Shown here: positions 11,641 through 24,200 of the stretch, one piece after another
How the letters are laid out: each line of letters starts with the position of its first letter
Position numbering within the stretch: position 1 is the stretch's first letter
Source: Nipponacmea schrenckii
Taxonomy: Eukaryota; Mollusca; Gastropoda; Lottiidae
NCBI GenBank assembly: GCA_030562195.1
Contig: CM060200.1
Coordinates: forward strand, 7,936,001-8,000,000
Length of the DNA stretch: 64,000 nt
Direction of reading: 5' to 3'
Translations under genes and position numbers: made by a program
The notes under the pieces: model-generated
Told to the model about the DNA's origin: nothing
Database searches by the model: none
What the model saw: only the letters and a program-made list of their open reading frames with translations

Positions 11641-13284
11641 CAAATCGCCAGCTTACATATTATTTATAATCATTTGGACTACAAATAGGTAAAATCTGGA
11701 ATAAAAGAATAAGAAGGAAATCCAGCGGGACCAGAAAATGATTTTGGATTACTCAGAGTACACTGTAAATACTAACTACAAACGATCAAAATACATGAAT
11801 CCGATCACGACTGTCATTTCTTGAGACACCAATATATAGAAAAGACACATGTATGTATAGAGAAATTGAACATAAAATTCATAGTTTGTAGTATTTTTGA
11901 ACGAATTATGTTACTTTTCGTGCACATTTATTACTTTTGGGACGAGAATGCTCCGGATATTGGTAAAAGGAAGTAAAGTCAAACGGTGCCCTTTTTTATC
12001 AAGTCTACTTCCTCATCACAATATTTCATGCTGCCTATTATAAGTATCATATGTTATGCTTACCAATAGATTACATGATTACAACTTTCGAGTTGAGCTA
12101 AAAACTGTATTGTTTTCATTATTTTATTTTAATTTAAATTGTTTTTTGTTTTGTTTTTATTTTGGCTTTGGGTCTAATATTCCTGACCGCGGAATTACCC
12201 ATTAAGTATATTTCCAGACCTCAAACTCCAACCGGGAATGGTGTAGCGGAAAACTCCTAAGTTTCAAAAATCGGCTATTAAATGCTTATATTTTGTTCGA
12301 CCACTTGGGAGGAAATTGCATAGGGAGGAAACCACTGCATCCCAACGCACGAGTTCAAGAGGCCACCGATGCCATCAGTGTTCCCGTAAATATATATTTT
12401 TTTTTCAGATAGCCCCTTAACAATCCCTTTGAATGAAAAATGTATTTATAGATCCAGATAAAAATACAATTTGCGATGAGTAAATTTAATATAAGATTAT
12501 CATGATTTAGCACTCAATAACTTAACAATCATTTTATATGCAAAGAATTCATAAAGTACTGGTACTACTGTCCCAAAACTGGTTTCTAATATGGAAATAA
12601 GACACAAAACAAAGTTCACTACCAATTTGAATCTCTTAGTTGACATTTTATAATAGCTATTATATTTTCAAAAAACCTTCAATTCATAATTAATATAATT
12701 TTTAAGGCTTTAATATGTCATTTGCAAGCTTAGTTGAAATATTAAGCGTATTCAAAATTTTGAGGTAGAGATTCAAAAAGGTTGTGAACTACTTAGTGTT
12801 TCATTTCCATGCAAGAACCATACATAGTTTTTTATTTGGGGTGATATTATGCATTCTGTGCACAATAAATGGATGTGGTTCTTCAATTTGACCATTTGAT
12901 AAAACACATTAACATAGTTACTGGTATCATTAATTCCTGTAATGTTTAAGAGATGCTTTACTTCTAAACAAACATTGAATGGATGATCAAGTTAATTCAC
13001 ATGCTTTTTACCTATCTATAGCATATCTGAAATGAATTTAGCAGTCAAAACAGTGTATCAAATTCAGCAATAGCTCAATTTCTCAATTCATAAACAAATT
13101 TCATTCTTGGCAATGTTGCTTTTTTTTACGGTGCATAGATAAAATGAAAACTATGAGAGCAAGTTCAAGTTCATTTCTGTTTTCAAAGCAAATAAATAAG
13201 AAGCTAGAAAAAAAAAAGCTTTCAATTATAATATAAGAGTCTTTCAGATATTGGTAGTGTTTTAAAAATAAATAGTGAAACAAA
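11641..13284. other. no gene seen; region downstream of UFSP2
   Basis: AT-rich sequence. The part nearest 13284 is the likely 3' untranslated region of UFSP2 on the minus strand; a minus-strand AATAAA lies near 12829. Nothing else is recognised. Confidence 0.4.
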
Positions 13285-15057
13285 CTATAAAGAACCACTT
13301 GGTATCTGTGGTAAGCACATATTATACATGGCTGACTGATCCCAAAAATCTGGTCCCTTCCATCCACACCAACCTTTATCAATAACTTCGCGGATATATT
13401 CGCCGCCAGTATAATGTGGGTCTAAAATCAGAAACCTTATATCACCAGTCACTTCACTAAAATTAATACCAAGTATAGTATGAGCTAGAACACCACCTCC
13501 TATCATTACTGGTGTCCCTTGAGTTGAAAAATGTTGAGCCAATTCTCTGCCTTTGTTAGCCAATTCTGCTCCAGCACTCACACTCAGAATTTTACTAGTA
13601 ATGCCAAGAAGATTATCTAAGCAGTAACTAACTTCCAAGGAACCAATCCATTTCCTGCTACCAACAAATTTCTCATCTTTATCCCCTATGTCAACCAAAG
13701 CCTGTTGAATTTCTTTGTGAGTTGGTACTGGGCGTTCTGTATAACCTTGAAACCTAAACCAAGAACAGATAGTCTGTAAAGATCTGTAAGCACATCCCCA
13801 TTGATTATCATCAAACTTATCTTGCATATAGTGGTGATAAGTGTAATTGCCTTTCACAAGATAAAACTTTGATTCCTTTAATGGTTGGATGTTAATGTGA
13901 GTATGAGGATTTAATAAATATCCACCAGGAATATCTTCTCCACCAAAGATACACTTGTTGTTTCTCTTTAATAGTGGTCTATTGGAAGGTAAACAAAAGA
14001 CTTCATGTAGTTTCTTCCTGGAGCTTTCAAGGTTAACATCTGCAATATTCTTAGGATAAATTACACTGAGATAATAGTCAGATTCTGGAGGCTGGAAGTG
14101 GAATGCCTCTGGTAAAAAAACTTTGCTATTATCTATAATGTTATCTCTTATGTTACAGCCCATGGCTTCAATTTGTCGACCTATAGTCTGACATATAAGT
14201 TGATTTATGTCTTTGGTGGGCATATCTAAAGGTATAAAACATAAAACATCAATAGGTAAATCAACCATCAAACAGTTTTCTTCACCAATATTATGTTGAA
14301 TAAATGGAGCACATGTTGGAATAATGTTGTTATTCGATAATCTTTTTAGAACTTCCATAGATAATATAACCTCTTGACTAGATTTTAACTTTGGAAGATA
14401 TTCAAGAAGACTGCTGGCCGTAGAATTTTTCTTCAGACCATATGTTGCATCATACATTAGCAAGATTGAAGATTCTGCTATGGAAAAAGTGAGGGAACCA
14501 CCATTTTTTATGTCTGAACACAACCTCTGGACTTCTTGGTCAATATCATCTTTTATGGAATTAGGGTTGAGACATGTCATAGTGATTTTTGTCTGAATGC
14601 GTACAAGAAGAGATTCTGACAATATGCTGTGGTCTCTAATCTCAATTTCTGCCTGTGTGGCATTTATTTTATCTTCTAGTTCTGACAACCAATAAAAACT
14701 TTGACTGGAAATTTCACCGTTTGATAGACAAATGAGAACATTTTGCGTAAGAAATTTCTTTTCTGCTAGAAGGACTTTCACTAGTTTAGCAAAAGCTGCT
14801 GATAATGGATCTTCACCTAACCCGGGCTTAACAATTACACCACATATGTCCAAACCACCAACCAAATGTTGAGAAACATATGTGTGATCATATGTATGTT
14901 TTATAATCTGACTAGTTTTAGCAAACCCAACCACTATTGTCTTATCCGTTGTGACTTGGCCAAAAAGATATCCTTGAAAAATTTCATCTGACCAAGAGAC
15001 ACCAGAAAGTGATGACAGAAATTGTTCACCCACTTGTACCATTTTCTTTGCAGCCAT
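13285..15057 (-). CDS. UFSP2: UFM1-specific protease 2 (UFSP2), intronless
   Basis: Cysteine protease that matures the ubiquitin-like modifier UFM1 and removes it from substrates. In animals the enzyme acts largely at the ER. The reading frame is continuous; I start at MAAKKMVQ (15057), giving 590 aa, although the frame extends 18 codons upstream to 15111. The catalytic Cys is in DDNQWGCAYRS (residue 422), and the Asp and His are in DPHYTG (546 and 548). The Cys-Asp spacing of 124 equals that of human UFSP2 (Cys302, Asp426, from memory). The C-terminal C78 peptidase domain ends at LPQIPSGSL. The long N-terminal region matches the substrate-recognition part of UFSP2, making it longer than the 469-aa human protein. 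It has no introns, while every other full gene recognised here except the small DED gene has 8-18 exons. It is divergent to EFCAB7, with a retroelement between them. Confidence 0.93.
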   Translation of the reverse strand: MAAKKMVQVGEQFLSSLSGVSWSDEIFQGYLFGQVTTDKTIVVGFAKTSQIIKHTYDHTYVSQHLVGGLDICGVIVKPGLGEDPLSAAFAKLVKVLLAEKKFLTQNVLICLSNGEISSQSFYWLSELEDKINATQAEIEIRDHSILSESLLVRIQTKITMTCLNPNSIKDDIDQEVQRLCSDIKNGGSLTFSIAESSILLMYDATYGLKKNSTASSLLEYLPKLKSSQEVILSMEVLKRLSNNNIIPTCAPFIQHNIGEENCLMVDLPIDVLCFIPLDMPTKDINQLICQTIGRQIEAMGCNIRDNIIDNSKVFLPEAFHFQPPESDYYLSVIYPKNIADVNLESSRKKLHEVFCLPSNRPLLKRNNKCIFGGEDIPGGYLLNPHTHINIQPLKESKFYLVKGNYTYHHYMQDKFDDNQWGCAYRSLQTICSWFRFQGYTERPVPTHKEIQQALVDIGDKDEKFVGSRKWIGSLEVSYCLDNLLGITSKILSVSAGAELANKGRELAQHFSTQGTPVMIGGGVLAHTILGINFSEVTGDIRFLILDPHYTGGEYIREVIDKGWCGWKGPDFWDQSAMYNMCLPQIPSGSL

Positions 15058-15716
15058 GTTGATATGCTGGTCGACGAACTTGTTTAGCCAAATGATACAC
15101 AAATTGATCACGATCTGAATCGACCAATCGACTGGTTAAGCAACTTCAAAATGTAGTCAATGACATATGTCTAAAGCTGTGGCTTGTGTTACAAATAATA
15201 CGGCGAAAGACCAGGAGATTTGTTATGTCGGCTGGTTTCGGATTGTATATAAACGATAGATCGAATAAAACCATCCATATCTTCGAATACCTCTGATGAA
15301 CATGCTTTAAAGTCACGAACTTAAAAACTTGTGGACCTCGTGCGTTTGTCCGGTTATTTATTTATAATCTCTTATATTAGCCCACTTGTTAAATTACTGC
15401 AACTAAACATCATTTCATATTACCCTTCTGGATATAATGAAGAGTTGAAATATTTTAGACAGTCTTTTTGGTTAAAAATAACGCGATTACTGGATTATGT
15501 TATTTGTGGTCTGAAATTATTTTACGCATGAAGTCCATGCTACTCGCGGCGAGTCGGAAGTTCATCAAAACAAGTTGGTTCTTATCGTTATCAACAGGTA
15601 AACAATATTGAAATTTTGTGTTCATTACATTAATTACGATGTTATTCTGCTTCTTTTTTTTTATCCAAATCCCTGCATATTGAAATGTAATGCTTATGTT
15701 TCATTCAGGAACCTCC
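15058..15716. promoter_or_regulatory. shared 5' region of UFSP2 and EFCAB7, left part
   Basis: Without the inserted element (15724-18047) and one target duplication, the two start codons would lie about 830 bp apart, a normal divergent promoter. No TATA box or other motif stands out. The region holds short open frames without support. Confidence 0.4.
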
Positions 15717-15723
15717 CATACAT
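15717..15723. repeat. 7-bp target-site duplication, left copy (CATACAT)
   Basis: CATACAT abuts the left TIR; the second copy is at 18048-18054, immediately after the right TIR. Confidence 0.85.
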
Positions 15724-18047
15724 CACAGGAATTGGAGGAGCCATCAATAGAGTCGTATCACTCACTCACATAGTATATATATATAAAGAGACTCATTGAA
15801 AAAACAGAAATTTTCATCAAAAATCTGAGATGGCGATCATTGTTCTACCTCAAGCCTGAATTGAGAAACTCCGATACCGAAACTTACGGCTTCAAGACCC
15901 GGAAATCTCCACCCTCGATAAACGAACTTAAACCCTTCGAGGGCAAACTAACAAAAATTATTCAAAACATCGAATTTGAAAAGAAGACATGTGAGTTCCA
16001 GCGCAAATTAAATAGTGACAAAAAGAAGATAAGAGCAAATCCAAAGCTAATTATTAAAGCAGATAAGACCTCAAATTTCTACCAACTAACGAATGATGAA
16101 TATTCTTCACTCCTGGACAAGAATGTACACAAAACTTACAAAAAATCAACTGAAAAAACTGTAAAAGAAGTTAACACCGAGGGCCATAATATAACAAGGA
16201 AGTTAAAAATCGCTGATAGAGTCGAAAAAATAGCTGAGAGAGAATGCTTCATCACTCTAAAAGACCATAAAGAAGACTTTGCAAATAACCCGAAATGCCG
16301 TTTGATCAACCCTACAAAATCTGAACTCGGAAAAATCAGTAAGTTAACCCTTGATCAAATAGTCAAATCAGTTTCAGAAGCCACTGGCTACAATTTATGG
16401 CGCAAAACAGCATCAGTCACACAATGGTTCGATAAGATCACCGACAAAAATTCAGCATCTTTCATTTGCTTTGACATTGTCAATTTTTACCCATCTATTT
16501 CTGAGTCACTACTGCAGAACGCCCTACTATACGCTTCACAATTTCACGATATTTCAAACAGTGACTTAGAGATCATTATGCACACCAAGAAGTCCATACT
16601 CATACGTAACAACCAGCCATGGACTAAAAAAGATGCCCAAGCCAACTTATTTGATATTACCATGGGTTCTTACGATGGAGCAGAGTGTTGTGAACTTGTA
16701 GGCTTATATCTTCTATCGCTTATTGATTCCGAGTTTGGTAGCCAGTTGAACGTTGGCCTATACAGAGATGACGGTCTTTGCGAAACTAAAAGCAATCCAA
16801 AAGTAACTGAAAAAAATAAACAAAGATTATGTAAATTATTTGCAAAACAGGGTTTAAGCATCACAATTGACGCGAACAAAAAAGTAGTAGACTATTTGGA
16901 CGTAACCTTAAATTTAAGAACCGGTAAACATTGCCCGTATTTAAAACCTGGCAATATTCCTCGTTATGTTAATGCCAAAAGTAACCATCCTCCATCTGTA
17001 CTGAAGGCCATACCATCTGGCGTAAATCATCGATTATCATCTATTTCGTCAGACCAACAGGAATTTAACAAAGCTGTAAATGTTTATCAAAACGCGCTCA
17101 CAGAAAGTGGCTGTGATTACAGACTGAAATACGACGAATCAGCTAAATCTAAGGAACGTAGTAAACGGAAACGGTCACGCAGAATAACGTTGTTTAATCC
17201 TCCGTATGATAATAACGTGAGGACCAATATCGGAAGACAATTCTTAAAGTTAATTGATAGCTGTTTCCCACCCGATCATATATTACGACCAATCATTAAC
17301 AGAAATACTATAAAAGTATCATACAGCTGTATGCCATCAATGAAAAACCTGATAGACTCACATAATGCTGCGACCAGAACGATCCGTAAAGTAAATGATA
17401 ATAAACCATGCAACTGCCGTCAGAAGCAAGACTGTCCACTAAATGGTGAATGTCGGGCCCGCAGCATTGTTTACCAGGCCACAGTCAGTGCAAATAATAA
17501 ACAAGAAACCTACGTCGGACTAACAGATACTGAATTTAAATCGAGATACGCTAACCATCGCCAATCTTTTCGAGATGAGAGATTAAAAAACAGCACCGAA
17601 CTCAGTAAATTTATTTGGACTTTGAAAAAAAACAACAAAGACTATAAGATAAAGTGGAAAATTCTAGGACGCTCATCATCATACTCAAATATATCAAAAA
17701 GATGTAACCTTTGTACCCTGGAAAAGTTTTTCATCATTTGTCACCCTGAAAAATCAACCTTAAACAAGCGTTCGGAGCTAATCAGCTAATTCACGCAAAT
17801 TTCTCCTACAAAATGACGTCTAATTCACCTTGTGTAGTAACTGTGCCCACGTGCATGCATAGCAATATTTCAAACCAAACCGTCTTGTTCTCCTGACGAG
17901 TGGTAGCAAATCTACTACGAAACATTCTGTTGAGAAAACTTAATGTTTATGTGAAATTGTTCGTTTTCTAATCATCTGTATATATATAATATATATACTA
18001 TGTGAGTGAGTGATACGACTCTATTGATGGCTCCTCCAATTCCTGTG
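15724..18047 (+). mobile_element. complete RT/GIY-YIG retroelement with 59-bp terminal inverted repeats (Penelope-like)
   Basis: Both ends are visible. The left terminus (15724-15782) and right terminus (17989-18047) are identical inverted repeats of 59 bp starting CACAGGAATTGGAGG and ending in a TA run. Direct 7-bp target duplications CATACAT flank it exactly (15717-15723 and 18048-18054). The single gene inside encodes a reverse transcriptase with C-terminal GIY-YIG nuclease. Identical TIRs and an intact duplication indicate recent insertion. A canonical Penelope-like element has direct or inverted pseudo-LTRs; perfect TIRs as the only termini are unusual for a retroelement. Confidence 0.9.
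15774..17789 (+). CDS. reverse transcriptase with C-terminal GIY-YIG endonuclease
   Basis: An uninterrupted frame opens at 15774, just inside the left TIR, and ends at 17789 (LNKRSELIS). It has no in-frame ATG near its start (the first candidate at 15840 is TTG), so initiation may be non-AUG or come from a spliced leader exon. Features in order: N-terminal region with FYLKPELRN; ITLKDHKEDFANNPKCRLIN; RT motif A in FDIVNFYPSIS; SYDGAECCELVG; RT motif C as YRDDGL; NHRLSSIS; a Cys cluster CNCRQKQDCPLNGEC, typical of linkers in Penelope-like elements; then GIY-YIG motifs VYQ and ETYVGL with the downstream Arg (KSRYANH) and LEKFFI. Nothing essential seems broken. The protein type is common in cnidarian and other invertebrate genomes as an annotated 'hypothetical' (recalled). 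It lies between UFSP2 and EFCAB7. Confidence 0.88.
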   Translation, partial: YIYIKRLIEKTEIFIKNLRWRSLFYLKPELRNSDTETYGFKTRKSPPSINELKPFEGKLTKIIQNIEFEKKTCEFQRKLNSDKKKIRANPKLIIKADKTSNFYQLTNDEYSSLLDKNVHKTYKKSTEKTVKEVNTEGHNITRKLKIADRVEKIAERECFITLKDHKEDFANNPKCRLINPTKSELGKISKLTLDQIVKSVSEATGYNLWRKTASVTQWFDKITDKNSASFICFDIVNFYPSISESLLQNALLYASQFHDISNSDLEIIMHTKKSILIRNNQPWTKKDAQANLFDITMGSYDGAECCELVGLYLLSLIDSEFGSQLNVGLYRDDGLCETKSNPKVTEKNKQRLCKLFAKQGLSITIDANKKVVDYLDVTLNLRTGKHCPYLKPGNIPRYVNAKSNHPPSVLKAIPSGVNHRLSSISSDQQEFNKAVNVYQNALTESGCDYRLKYDESAKSKERSKRKRSRRITLFNPPYDNNVRTNIGRQFLKLIDSCFPPDHILRPIINRNTIKVSYSCMPSMKNLIDSHNAATRTIRKVNDNKPCNCRQKQDCPLNGECRARSIVYQATVSANNKQETYVGLTDTEFKSRYANHRQSFRDERLKNSTELSKFIWTLKKNNKDYKIKWKILGRSSSYSNISKRCNLCTLEKFFIICHPEKSTLNKRSELIS

Positions 18048-18220
18048 CATACATTTTATCATTTTCTAAACGTATGTAGAGGTAGTGTAATATTAAAATA
18101 ATTCTAGGACCAGAGCAGTAGAGCGAGAACAAAATTGAGTAAGCTTATAGCGTAACTGTATGGTTATAAGAGATTTGTATAGTAAAAACTTTTGGATAGA
18201 AGTACACAGTCAAAAGAATA

Positions 18221-21200
18221 ATGTCTCGAAATAGAAGTCGGCCATCTTCTGCAGCATCTCACAGTAGTCGCTCATCAACTGTAGATAATGAATTGAAATT
18301 AGAATGTAAAGCAGCTTACTTATGTTTATTTGATGATTTGAGAGAAGAAATTACTAGTAGAGATGATCTATTATCAGGTGAGTAAACACTTATATACATA
18401 TTTCTTATACATATTTCTGATCTCTACTCTAATAAAGGGATAATAGGCGTTAGTGATTAACTATATTTTGGGGATTTATCGGATTTTAGAGGGATTTTGA
18501 TGTATAGGTATGACAACAGGTAAGTCCACTGATGGAAATATACTTTTATTGTCCAAATTTGAATGAAATTTTTATGTTCGTTCTAACGCCTATTATCCCT
18601 TTAAAGATGTCCTTGTGTATGAAGTTGTAAGTAGCCTACTGGTTGTACAATTCTAAATAATTATGTTATTTCTGTGGAATTATGTGACACTTGACACTTT
18701 CACATGCCTTTTTGGGATTTTTTAGTTGTGTGCATGAGCTTAATTTGCAGCATGATTTCTTTGTGTGCTCTGAATGCCAAATGCAATGTAAGTTCTTTAA
18801 CACAGATGACAGGTGACACCTTTGTATAATTTTCGTGTTTAAAAGAATTTACACTGGTGTCAGACTGGTGATTTATCCATTGTTATTTTTATCATCAGGG
18901 ATTTCCATTTTTCTTTCAGCTTTACAGCAGACTGGTCGAAATCCAACAACTAAATCATTATCTAGATATTGGACACGAGATACAAGTAAGAAATTATTTA
19001 TTATTTTATTCAGAGGCTAAGGTGATCAAAAAGGAACAAGTTAATGCTCAACAGAAAGCATTGACACTGGGTTACAGTCTTCACTAATAAGTTGATATTG
19101 TTGGCATGGAATTTTTTAATATTTCAACAAAAATCAATTTGATTCTCATGATTTATTTACTGTATCTGAAAACTTATTTACTAAAACTTATTTAAAACAA
19201 AACTTCTGAAACATGAATGATAATTAATAATATAATATTTACACCTTACTGTGAACCAAACAGTGATATTTGTTCTGACAATTTCAACTGGTATTTAGAA
19301 GATTAAGTACTTAAATGTATATAAATATCATTAACCATGGTGTATTATTTAACAGGATCACTGACATTTGAAGATTTTGTAAATATCTGTAGAAAGGAAA
19401 CAGTAACTAATGCTGAAGATTTGATTAAAGCATTTCGAAAGATTGATACCAACGGTGATGGATATATTTCTCTTGATGAACTGTATAAAATCATGACAAC
19501 GGTAGGTTGATATATATCCAAACAAGATGGTATACGTCAGTATTGATTAAAAGGTCTCTTATCAGGTGTTGTTATAATATTAGAATATTATGTGAATCTT
19601 GAAAGATTTCTCATACAATTGGTGAAGCTTGTGTTCATACAATATTACAAACTGTGTGCGAACCTTCATATTTGATTTTAATTTATTGGCCTGTTTAAAA
19701 ACAGCAAGACCTCAAAAGGCATTATCTAAGTCCTCAATATAATAGTTCCCACTGTTGATTCCAAATGTTGAAAAATAAGTTTGAGATTATCTTCCAAAAT
19801 CTGAAAAAGACTTAACAAAAGATCATAATTTTACAAATGGGCGCAATGCTTAAAGATTGTCTGAGGTCTTTCAAATGCTATGGATACAATTTTTTGGGTG
19901 AAAAGAATTAGCCCTAATATGCACTATAAAATTTGCTTTGAGATCTGATAGGAGTGAATAATGTTCATGATTACTAAATGATTTATTTTGAGACAATAAG
20001 GTTATGTCATTATTTATAGAAAGGTGAGAAAATGAGCAGAGATGACGTAAGAGAGATAATTGATGAAGTTGATGATAATAAAGATGGCCGCCTTGATTAT
20101 AGAGAGGTTTGTAGCATTTTTATGGGTCCAAATTTCTGTTTCAATATTTTTCTTTGTACGGAAAACTTAATTTGTGATCTTCTTTTCTTTAAAAAATGGT
20201 AAAACAGATCTGTCGTTCCTACCATTTCACAAAAACTAAGTGTTTGATGACATCACTAATCTTGGTTGCAAGACCATTGCAATTAGTGATGTCATTGAAT
20301 ACTTAGATTTAGTGCTATAAGTGTCCCTGATACACATAAAAAAGTACATTTACTTTAATGATTTAGGAGAACAAATGTAAAGACAACCTGAAGGTGCATA
20401 AAAACAACATTAAATTTTAATGTTTTAATTCTGCTAAAAGCAAGAAATTTATTCCTCAAACTTTATTAGTAGCCTTTGAGATATTTGATCATGTCTATAA
20501 TTACAAGAACCATAAGCACCCAACAGATAATTTTGATGATGCAAATAGAAGCCATAAATGGCTCTGATACACTTAAAAAGTTCTCCAAACCTTTTACAAT
20601 CCCTTTGTTATCCATGATATCTGTATCTATTCAATTACATTTTACCTTTTGATAAATTGATTTCTTTATTAAATGAGTTTCTAACCATTCCAGAGAATTG
20701 ACTATAAGAAGGTTTGTTTGCTTGCAAAAACACCTACAACTGTTATCATTGTACACACAATAAATATTATATTTCCTCAAATTTTTTGCATGGAATGAGG
20801 AAATTTGCATGTCAATAATTTCAGTTTTCATCAGAATTTCAAATGATGGTTATTCTGTAAAAATTGAATTATCTGAAAATGTTGAAAGTTTATGAATGTT
20901 GTGGAAATTATTAGTTGAAAATTATTGACTTATGTGAATTTGATGTATATTATGATTATTAAGCTATCAATTAGTTTACATATACAAAAATACAAGTATT
21001 GGTTGACTACTGCAGTAGGTGTACTTAACAGCACAGCATGAATGGAGTAGTGTCAAGAAATATTAAGATAGAATCTGAAACATGTTGTTTCTTGGAGTTT
21101 GCACATTGTGTCATCTTCAAACAAATGCTCTGTTGTCAGATAATGTCACAGCGTGAAACTCTAAATAACAACATGTTTCAGGTTTGCTCTTTGATTAATG

Positions 21201-24200
21201 GATCACGCATGATTTTCACAGTGAAAATATTTTGTACTAAATACCTTTGACCATATCTGTAAGATTTGTAACCAATTTTACATTAAAAAACAATTTAATT
21301 GTATGGTTTATTGGTAACCTTAAATACCAAAGGTCTTATTTACAAAATGACATCCAAAACTGATGAATAATTAGATATTTTGAGCTAGTAATGGCCAACT
21401 TCTGATGCTGATTCTGTAGAATGTAATTTTTTGAAAACTCTTTCAGTTTTGTAACATGATAATGGCAACTGCTGAAGATTGTAAAAAATTATCAATGAAA
21501 GTAATGGAGAAAAAGGAAAGAAAAAGACGAAATCAAAAATCAGATGAAAGATCATCTTCAAGAAGAGGTGAGGATTGATGCTCAGTAGTTGACATCTATT
21601 TTAGTATTCAGTCGTTGAGCATCATTTAGGTGTTGAGATCGCATTAAAACAGAAAACAACTTTGTGGTATACTAAATTTATTTCTATTTATTTATTTTCA
21701 ACACACAATGTTTGCATTGTCATCATCAGTTGAAATTTCTTCACCTCAATTATTGAAGAATCTTTTACAATAAAACACCCAAAAAATTGGTTCCATTAAT
21801 ACTTAAGTATTGAAGACTATTGTGAATGTAGAAATTAGGAGGAAACATCATATTTCATGTTTTTTGAATATTTTTATGAAATTTCTCACACATAGCAGTA
21901 AAAAAGTCATCAAAACTTTGAAGAAGTGTCATTTTGTCATCTGTTATTGCAACACTTGTTGTATTGCTGTACTTACATAATGACAACTTTCAAAATTGTG
22001 ACATGATTGGCAATATCTTGCTGTATAAATAAGAGTCATCAAACTTTTGGCCATTTATAACTACATGAGACATTAAATAATTCAAGTAAAAGAATGGGAG
22101 GTCATAAAATTTTAAAAGAAATCAATTTAATTGTTATTCATTTCCAAATATCTTTTTCTATCTCTCTTATCTTAGTATGTGCACCTTTTGCATACACCCA
22201 CATGAATATATAGGTATATGTCCATCGGTCCATTGGTCCATCAACATTTGTTGTGGAAAAATAGCTACATTTTTCAATCCATTTTGATAAAACTTGGTGT
22301 GAGATGTGGAATTGATAAGGTGACAGTCAAATTTGAATTTGACGATTTTTTGATGAATGTTTTTTTTTGTTATTGCCCCTGGCTCTATATTTGTTGTGAA
22401 AGGTTTTTGAGTAATTGCCCTTTGTAAGATCCTTTCAAAAATTTATTGTGGGAGCAAAAGAAGCTACAATTTCAATGGATTTTGATGAAACTTGTGAGTA
22501 TTGGAATTGATAAGATGGCTGTCAAGTTTGAATTTGATGATTGAGATAAACGGTTTGTTTGCATATGTAAATGCAATAAATCATAGGAAAAATGATTGAA
22601 CAATACTAATGTGTGAGCGTATGTTACCTTGCCTGGCAAGCTATCTTTCTCCTTTTTAATGCCATACTATTGGTATTAAATCTTCCTACATGTATATCAC
22701 TTATAGTAGGTATAATTTTAGATATTCCAAGAAAAGTATTCTTTATTTTTCTTTTAAAAGGGACATCCCAGATAGTTAGAATATTATTTTTTCGTTATCC
22801 ATCTCCTTATGATGCATAATTAGCATCAGAAGATTCTGAAATCTGGGATGATTCCAGTTAACCATGAATAATTTTATAGTATAATATTTTGTTTGTAGAG
22901 TCTCAAGTAAAGTCTGTTTCTCAGCTCTCTTTAAAATCTAACAAAACTGATCGAGGTATTTTTTTCTTTTCTCTGTTTTCTCATTTTTATACATCTTATC
23001 TAAACATATTTCTTTATAAAACTCTAAGGAATACCACTTAGAATTTAAAGTTTCAAACTTGGTCAATATTTTTTGTAGTCTTAAGGGATTGTAAAGAGGT
23101 GCATACTGTTAGTTTGCTACTATCATGGCATCCATTTACAGCATTTTAATTTGCAATTGATGTTTTGTTACTTTAATAATATGCAATTCACAACCAGATA
23201 TTAAATTTTGCTTACAGTAGCCATTTTGTTTCAGACCACAAACTATTTCCAATTAAACCTCTTTACAATGCCTGTACCTTTGTTGCTCTGCTTTGATATT
23301 TTAAAAATTTGTATTATGAAATTATTATATAGACGAAGAGGATCGTGATATTGATGATTTAGATCAACAACCAGTAAACAATCGTAGAGGATCACTATTA
23401 TCTCTTAGATCCAATAGATCTAATATCATGCGTAGGTTTATTATGTTTTCTGGTGTGGAATGGCTTTGTTGTATTCTGTTTAACATAACTCACTTGGTAA
23501 ATTAGATCATGAAATATTTTTAATCCACTATAAATGTTCAAGATATTAGGGTACTTGCTAATTTTGTCAACACGGTTTCACTCTGCTTGTGATTGCAGGA
23601 TAACAATTTTCTTAAGAGTCCATTCTGAGATGTTTGGTGGTTAATCCCTTTGATATTGATTTTTCCATAATTTTTTCTACTCGTTAACAGCTAGGCTTAC
23701 AAGGCTTCCACATTTCCACTAAGCTTACAACAAGCGAATATCATATATTCTGTAGTAAATGATTTTATGTTAAGTTTACTGAAATCGCAACTGAACCACT
23801 CAAAAAATTTTCACTTAAAGTACTGAAAGCTATAACTTTGATCAGATTGTATTAGACATTGATTCTATGTCAAGTGGATTGTTATATGTTTTTAATCAGA
23901 AATTGTTTCAAAGGTTATTGATTAAGTACTAATAATTACTTCAGTAATCATTTCACGGTCTAACTGCGTTCATCAAGGCTCCACTTTTATGCTATTACTT
24001 GATAACTATATTTTACAAGGATAACAACTTAGGTGTGACAGGGATCCTTACTACCAGCTGGTCCTTGGCCAAACCTCTTTGCATTGATCTTTCCAGGATT
24101 ATCTGTACCCATTTACAGCTATTTACAGCTGCGTGGACTGGAATTGTGAGTGAAGATGACTTATTCAAGGTCATCAGACTTTCACACTCCCGCCGAGATA

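Noticed and set aside
16670..16879. Minus-strand frame inside the retroelement
   Set aside because: Shadow of the RT gene on the other strand.
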